Assembly: GCA_051877215.1 (NCBI GenBank)
Contig: JBJEIR010000138.1
Location: forward strand, 1 to 10,182
Length of the DNA: 10,182 bases
Source: RGIG1959 sp051877215
GTDB lineage: Bacteria; Bacillota; Clostridia; Oscillospirales; Acutalibacteraceae
Direction of reading: 5' to 3'
The notes below the pieces were generated by a model. That model was not told the DNA's origin. It did no database searches and saw only the letters and a list, made by a program, of their open reading frames with translations. The first letter of the stretch is position 1. Each line of letters opens with the position of its first letter. Shown piece by piece: positions 6,218 to 10,182 of this stretch. Both the position numbers and the translations under genes were made by a program.

Positions 6218-7132
6218 ATGCCTACCGTTTTTGACTGTGCAGGAGGGCTTGACTGCGATATCGCCGCCGATATGCCGATGAGCGCCTGCACCACCTTTCG
6301 CATCGGCGGAAAAGCGGATGCGCTGATCACCGTCAGGGACGGGCAAACGCTTGCCGTACTGCTAAGCCGTCTGAAAGAATCGGATATTCCCGCCGTACTC
6401 ATCGGCGGCGGCTCGAACCTGCTTGTCGCCGACGAGGGTATCCGCGGCGCCGTTATCCGCTTTGACAGCCGCCATGCCGCGATCGACCGAATCGGCGAGT
6501 GTTCTCTGCGCTGCGGCGCAGGCGTGCCGCTGCCCCGCCTGTCGCGGGCCGCGCAGCAGTACGGATTGACAGGACTTGAGTTTGCCTGCGGCATTCCGGG
6601 AAGCGCGGGCGGCGGGCTGTATATGAATGCGGGCGCCTACGGCGGCGAAATGGCGCAGGTCGTATCCGAAGCGGAGATTTTATATCCGAGCGGCGAGATC
6701 AAAACCGTTTCGGCAGCCGATCTCTCCCTTTCTTACCGCCACAGCGCGCTGATGGAAACCGGCGGCGTCGTTCTCTCCCTCACCCTTTCGCTTGCGCAGG
6801 GAGACGGGCAGAAAATCGGGGATAAAATGGCGGAGCTTTTGGCCGCCAGGCGCGACAAACAGCCGCTGGAATACCCGAGCGCAGGAAGCTTTTTCAAGCG
6901 TCCCGCCGGGTATTTTGCAGGCAAGCTGATCGACGACTGCGGTCTGCGCGGCTACCGCATACAAGATGCGCAGGTCAGCGAAAAGCACGCGGGCTTTGTC
7001 ATTAACCGCAAAGAAGCCACCTGTGATCAGGTCAAACAGCTTGAAAGAGAGGTTCGCCGACGGGTTTATGAGCAGTTCGGCGTGACGATGCAGCCGGAGG
7101 TTCGCCTGATCGGTGACCGCTGGCTGCCGTAA
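6218..7132 (+). CDS. murB: UDP-N-acetylenolpyruvoylglucosamine reductase
   Basis: 304 residues. MurB is the cytoplasmic FAD enzyme that reduces UDP-GlcNAc-enolpyruvate with NADPH to UDP-MurNAc, the second committed step of peptidoglycan precursor synthesis. The FAD-binding segments are TTFRIGG (25-31), LIGGGSNLLVADEG (61-74) and CGIPGSAGGGLYMNAGAYGGE (124-144, split here by family blocks). Catalytic residues visible are Arg174 in LSYRHS, Ser224 in PSAGSFFKRP (the proton donor) and Glu294 in QPEVRLIG. The layout and length fit the shorter type II MurB of Gram-positives. The ATG has AAGGAGG a few bases upstream. It lies 27 bases after the ROK gene and 27 before whiA. In most Firmicutes rapZ and yvcK follow murB at this place; both are absent here. 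Confidence 0.97.
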   Translation: MPTVFDCAGGLDCDIAADMPMSACTTFRIGGKADALITVRDGQTLAVLLSRLKESDIPAVLIGGGSNLLVADEGIRGAVIRFDSRHAAIDRIGECSLRCGAGVPLPRLSRAAQQYGLTGLEFACGIPGSAGGGLYMNAGAYGGEMAQVVSEAEILYPSGEIKTVSAADLSLSYRHSALMETGGVVLSLTLSLAQGDGQKIGDKMAELLAARRDKQPLEYPSAGSFFKRPAGYFAGKLIDDCGLRGYRIQDAQVSEKHAGFVINRKEATCDQVKQLEREVRRRVYEQFGVTMQPEVRLIGDRWLP

Positions 7133-7143
7133 AAGCGCTTTCG
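7130..7143. promoter_or_regulatory. Candidate catabolite-responsive element (cre-like palindrome)
   Basis: The 14 bases TAAAAGCGCTTTCG match the ideal cre palindrome TGAAAGCGCTTTCA at 12 positions, with both mismatches at the edges. It overlaps the murB stop codon and lies 16 bases before the whiA ATG, so CcpA bound there could only act as a roadblock. Similar AAAGCGCTT cores occur inside dnaE (near 8994 and 9618), where codon use explains them, so this may be chance. Confidence 0.3.
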
Positions 7144-7159
7144 GAAAGGAGCTGCGGCC

Positions 7160-8068
7160 ATGTCCTTTTGTGCCGATATCAAAACCGAATTATCCGACGC
7201 CGCACTGCCGAAAAGCTGCTGCCGCAAAGCATTTGCCTACGGACTTTTACAGTGTGCGCACGCCTTTTCACCGCAGGAAATATCGCTGCAAACCGAGCAC
7301 GCGGCGGTCGCGAAAATCTATGCCGGCCTGCTTTCCTCTCTTTTTGAGAGTGTGAGCTTTATTGAGCAGACGCTTCCCCGCAAAAGCGGGTGTTATCATA
7401 CGGTTTTCGTGGCAGATGAAGAGGATCGCCGCCATATCCTCGCCTTTTTCGGCCACAACGGGCAGGAGACCGCTCTGCGCCTCAACCGCGCCAATTTCGA
7501 CTGTGACGCCTGCGCCGCCGCCTATTTGCGCGGAGCCTTTCTCGCCTGCGGCGCGACCACCGACCCCGAGATCGACTATCATCTGGAATTTGACCTGCCC
7601 TACCGACTGTTAAGCCTTGATCTGCTGACGCTTTTGCGCGAATCGGAGCTGCCGGCTAAGCATATCGTGCGCAAGGGCAGCAATGTTATCTATCTCAAGG
7701 ACAGCGACGGGATTGCCGACTTTCTCACCCTCATCGGCGCACAAAGCGGTCCTCTGACCCTTTATCACACCGTCATGCTCAAGAACATCCGCAACAAGAT
7801 TAACCGCCAAACCAACTGCGAAAGCGCCAACATCGGCAAGACGGTTGCCGCCGCGCAGGATCAGGTGCACGCCATTCAAAAAATCGAAAAGCACGGCGGA
7901 CTTTCTCAGCTTCCTTCCGAGCTGCAGGAGCTTGCGCAGATGCGGCTGAAAAATCCCGACTATTCTCTGAGAGAGCTGGGGGCGTGTTTGAGCGTTCCGC
8001 TCTCCCGCTCCGGAGTCAACCACCGCCTGCGCCGCATTCTGGAGTGGGCGGACAACCTGTCGGAATAA
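7160..8068 (+). CDS. whiA: DNA-binding protein WhiA
   Basis: 302 residues. WhiA is a conserved Gram-positive DNA-binding protein. It is a sporulation regulator in Streptomyces and affects cell division and chromosome segregation in Bacillus. The N-terminal part (about 1-200) is the degenerate LAGLIDADG homing-endonuclease fold: SFCADIKTEL at 2-11, CCRKAFAYGLL at 20-30 and AYLRGAFLACGATTDPE at 121-137, followed by YHLEF (140-144). The linker KNIRNKINRQTNCESANIGK (208-227) is the most conserved family block. The C-terminal helix-turn-helix domain covers about 255-296 (LRELGACLSVPLSRSGVNHRLRR split over its two helices). The ATG at 7160 has an AAGGAG site nine bases upstream. It follows murB by 27 bases. 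Family synteny would place rapZ-yvcK directly before it and often an HPr-like gene after it; neither is seen. Confidence 0.96.
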   Translation: MSFCADIKTELSDAALPKSCCRKAFAYGLLQCAHAFSPQEISLQTEHAAVAKIYAGLLSSLFESVSFIEQTLPRKSGCYHTVFVADEEDRRHILAFFGHNGQETALRLNRANFDCDACAAAYLRGAFLACGATTDPEIDYHLEFDLPYRLLSLDLLTLLRESELPAKHIVRKGSNVIYLKDSDGIADFLTLIGAQSGPLTLYHTVMLKNIRNKINRQTNCESANIGKTVAAAQDQVHAIQKIEKHGGLSQLPSELQELAQMRLKNPDYSLRELGACLSVPLSRSGVNHRLRRILEWADNLSE

Positions 8069-8122
8069 CACCGAGGTAAGATATCTTCGCCGCCGAAAGC
8101 ACGAAAACACGGTGATTTTCAT

Positions 8123-8150
8123 GCCGCTTTTTTGTGCGGCGCCGCTTTTT
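8123..8150 (+). terminator. Weak terminator-like hairpin and direct repeat after whiA
   Basis: GCCGC (8123-8127) can pair with GCGGC (8136-8140) around an 8-base loop of mostly T. GCCGCTTTTT then occurs again at 8141-8150, so it is a 10-base direct repeat with an 18-base period. The T-rich stretch that follows (about 8146-8168) resembles a terminator tail, but five more bases separate it from the stem. It may be a partial terminator between whiA and dnaE. The same AT-rich stretch may hide a dnaE promoter, which I could not place. Confidence 0.35.
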
Positions 8151-8175
8151 CATATTTTTATTTTTTATCGGATGA

Positions 8176-8196
8176 GCATACCGCTTTACGGTATGC
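8176..8196 (+). other. Perfect 8-bp hairpin in the dnaE leader
   Basis: GCATACCG (8176-8183) and CGGTATGC (8189-8196) form a perfect inverted repeat with the 5-base loop CTTTA. They are followed by CGTTTTAC and then, nine bases past the stem, by the dnaE SD AGGAG (8205-8209). It could be a weak terminator/attenuator, an RNA structure tuning translation, or a repressor operator. No known binding motif is recognised. Confidence 0.5.
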
Positions 8197-8219
8197 CGTT
8201 TTACAGGAGTCGACCGCCT

Positions 8220-10182
8220 ATGGCCTTTGTTCATCTGCATGTTCACAGCGAGTACAGTCTGCTCGACGGCGCCTGCCGCATCGAGGGACTTGTCGAGCGC
8301 GCCAAAGAGCTCGGTCAGTCCGCGATCGCCATCACCGATCACGGCGTCATGTACGGCGTGGTGGATTTTTACAAAGCCGCCAAAAAATCCGGCATCAAGC
8401 CGATCATCGGCTGTGAAGTCTATGTTGCGGCGCGCACGCGGTTTGATAAGCAGCACGGTGTCGACAGCGAACACAGTCATCTTGTGCTTTTGTGTGAAAA
8501 TGAGACGGGCTATCAGAATCTCATCACGCTCGTCTCCCGCTCGTTCACCGAAGGCTTTTACGGCAAGCCGCGCATCGACCGCGAGCTGCTCGCCGCACAT
8601 CACGACGGTCTGATCGCCCTGTCCGCCTGTCTTGCGGGGGAGATTCCGCGAGCGCTTCAAAGCGGCGACTATGATCAAGCAAAACGCATTGCAAGCGACT
8701 ATGCGGCGCTGTTCGGGCCCGATCACTTCTATATTGAGCTGCAGGATCACGGGCTTTCCGAGCAAAAGGCAATTAATCCGCTGCTTTTAAAATTGGCTCA
8801 TGAACTGTCGCTGCCGCTGGTATGCACCAACGACGCGCACTATCTCACGCGCGATGACGCGCAGGTTCAGCGCGTGCTGCTTTGTATTCAGACGGCAACC
8901 ACGCTTGACGCGCCCTCGTCGATGGCGTTCCCGAACGATGAATTTTATATCAAATCGGAAGAAGAGATGCGCGCGCTTTTCCCAAACATTCAAAGCGCTT
9001 TTGACAACACGGCCGAAATCGCCGACCGCTGTCAATTCGATTTTACCTTCGGGCAGACAAAGCTGCCCGCCTTTGACGCCCCCGGCAAAGACAGCGCCGC
9101 GTATTTCCGCCGTCTGTGTGAAGAGGGTCTTCTGGAAAAATACAACGGTCAACCGAGCCAAGAGGCGGTTGACCGTCTGCAATACGAAATGGATATGATC
9201 GAGCGCATGGGATATGTCAATTATTATCTCATCGTGCGCGATTATGTCATGTACGCCAAAACGCACGACATTCCCGTCGGCCCCGGGCGCGGCTCGGGCG
9301 CAGGAAGCCTGTGTGCTTATTGCATCGGCATCACGGGAATCGACCCGCTGGAATATGATTTGCTGTTTGAACGCTTCTTAAACCCCGAGCGCGTCAGCAT
9401 GCCCGATTTTGATATTGATTTTTGCAATGAAAAGCGCCAGCAGGTCATCGACTATGTCGTGCAAAAATACGGCGCGGATCATGTGGCTCAAATCATCACC
9501 TTCGGCACGATGGCGGCGCGCGCCGCCGTACGCGATGTCGCGCGGGTGATGTCACTGCCCTACGCGCTCGGCGACACAGTGGCCAAGCGTATTCCCTGGG
9601 AGCTGAACATGACGCTGGACAAAGCGCTTGAAGAGTCAAAGCCCCTGCGCGAGCTGTATGACAGTGACCCGCAGGTGAAAGCGCTCATCGACATTGCCAA
9701 GAAGGTCGAGGGGATGCCGCGGCATGCGTCTACGCACGCCGCAGGGGTCGTCATCACCGCCGATCCCGTCGAACGCTATGTGCCGCTGTGCGTCAACAGC
9801 GACGCGGTCGCCACCCAGTTTACCATGACGACACTGGAGGAGCTCGGCCTTTTAAAAATGGATTTTCTGGGGCTGCGCAACCTCACCATCATTGACAATG
9901 CGGTCAAAATGGTGCGCACGCACACGCCCGACTTTTCCATCGAACACATCCGCCGCGACGCCGCTCCCGTTTATGAGATGTTCTCAAAAGGAGAGACCGT
10001 GGGTGTCTTTCAGTTCGAATCGGCGGGCATGAAGCGGGTGCTGTGCAATCTGCGTCCCGATCATTTTGAAGACCTCATTGCGGTCATCTCCCTTTACCGT
10101 CCCGGTCCGATGGCCTCTATCCCGAAATATATCTACAACCGACATCACCCGAAAGCCGTTCGCTATGTCCACCCTCTGCTGG
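8220..10182 (+). CDS. dnaE: DNA polymerase III alpha subunit DnaE (5' part, cut by window end)
   Basis: 654 full codons are open to the window end; DnaE is usually about 1,100-1,200 residues, so a little over half is present. DnaE is a family C replicative polymerase. In Firmicutes it works beside PolC, extending primers on the lagging strand. The N-terminal PHP domain (about 1-280) starts FVHLHVHSEYSLLDG (3-17) with metal-ligand-like His5, His7 and His9, and has AITDHG at 37-42. The polymerase core shows GPGRGSGAGS (354-363) and the catalytic PDFDIDF (395-401; Asp398 and Asp400). Next comes RHASTHAAGVVI, and then KMDFLGL with the third catalytic Asp548. The ATG at 8220 has AGGAG ten bases upstream and matches the family N-terminus. 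The frame stays open upstream to ATG codons at 8193, 8172 and 8121, but that extension lacks family similarity. The frame was followed row by row with no shift. Confidence 0.97.
   Translation, partial: MAFVHLHVHSEYSLLDGACRIEGLVERAKELGQSAIAITDHGVMYGVVDFYKAAKKSGIKPIIGCEVYVAARTRFDKQHGVDSEHSHLVLLCENETGYQNLITLVSRSFTEGFYGKPRIDRELLAAHHDGLIALSACLAGEIPRALQSGDYDQAKRIASDYAALFGPDHFYIELQDHGLSEQKAINPLLLKLAHELSLPLVCTNDAHYLTRDDAQVQRVLLCIQTATTLDAPSSMAFPNDEFYIKSEEEMRALFPNIQSAFDNTAEIADRCQFDFTFGQTKLPAFDAPGKDSAAYFRRLCEEGLLEKYNGQPSQEAVDRLQYEMDMIERMGYVNYYLIVRDYVMYAKTHDIPVGPGRGSGAGSLCAYCIGITGIDPLEYDLLFERFLNPERVSMPDFDIDFCNEKRQQVIDYVVQKYGADHVAQIITFGTMAARAAVRDVARVMSLPYALGDTVAKRIPWELNMTLDKALEESKPLRELYDSDPQVKALIDIAKKVEGMPRHASTHAAGVVITADPVERYVPLCVNSDAVATQFTMTTLEELGLLKMDFLGLRNLTIIDNAVKMVRTHTPDFSIEHIRRDAAPVYEMFSKGETVGVFQFESAGMKRVLCNLRPDHFEDLIAVISLYRPGPMASIPKYIYNRHHPKAVRYVHPLL

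Noticed and set aside
8121..8219. In-frame upstream starts (8121, 8172, 8193) that could give DnaE a 33-residue N-terminal extension
   Set aside because: The frame is open, but the AGGAG at 8205-8209 fits the ATG at 8220, and the protein there matches the DnaE family N-terminus. The extension is hydrophobic and unlike DnaE.

Overview
The window looks like an ordinary chromosomal housekeeping region from a fairly GC-rich Firmicute, most probably a clostridium of the Oscillospiraceae/Ruminococcaceae type. This is inferred from three things: HPr kinase/phosphorylase next to murB, whiA and dnaE (a Gram-positive arrangement), strong AGGAGG-type ribosome binding sites throughout, and protein sequences of clostridial flavour. 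No mobile element, CRISPR array, tRNA, rRNA or prophage gene was found, and codon use looks uniform by eye.

Left half, minus strand (1-2982). The far left holds the first 80 codons of uvrB, which runs off the window, with its own sigma-A-type promoter about 110 bases upstream. A 397-base gap with a strong intrinsic terminator separates it from a three-gene minus-strand cluster read pyrE, radC, then a membrane-anchored SPFH/band-7 protein. The junctions are about 50 bases, and a consensus-like promoter lies upstream of pyrE, so one transcript ending at the hairpin at 519-557 is likely.

Centre (2983-3198). A 216-base divergent region carries back-to-back promoters: one for pyrE-radC-SPFH on the minus strand and one for the plus-strand run.

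Right half, plus strand (3199-10182). An RluA-family pseudouridine synthase is followed by hprK, a ROK-family sugar kinase, murB, whiA and the first 654 codons of dnaE. Spacings from hprK to whiA are 27-32 bases, as in an operon. dnaE follows after a 151-base hairpin-rich gap and is cut by the window end. The group couples carbon-source sensing (HprK phosphorylates Ser46 of HPr; the ROK kinase makes hexose phosphate), wall precursor synthesis (MurB), a division/chromosome factor (WhiA) and replication (DnaE).

The most notable point is an absence. The rapZ-yvcK (glmR) pair that usually sits between murB and whiA in Firmicutes is missing, and a sugar kinase lies between hprK and murB instead. 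Secondary points are a 12/14 cre-like palindrome between murB and whiA, a perfect 8-bp hairpin just ahead of the dnaE ribosome binding site, and an unusually long SD-to-start distance in the pseudouridine synthase gene. I see no convincing undescribed system here.
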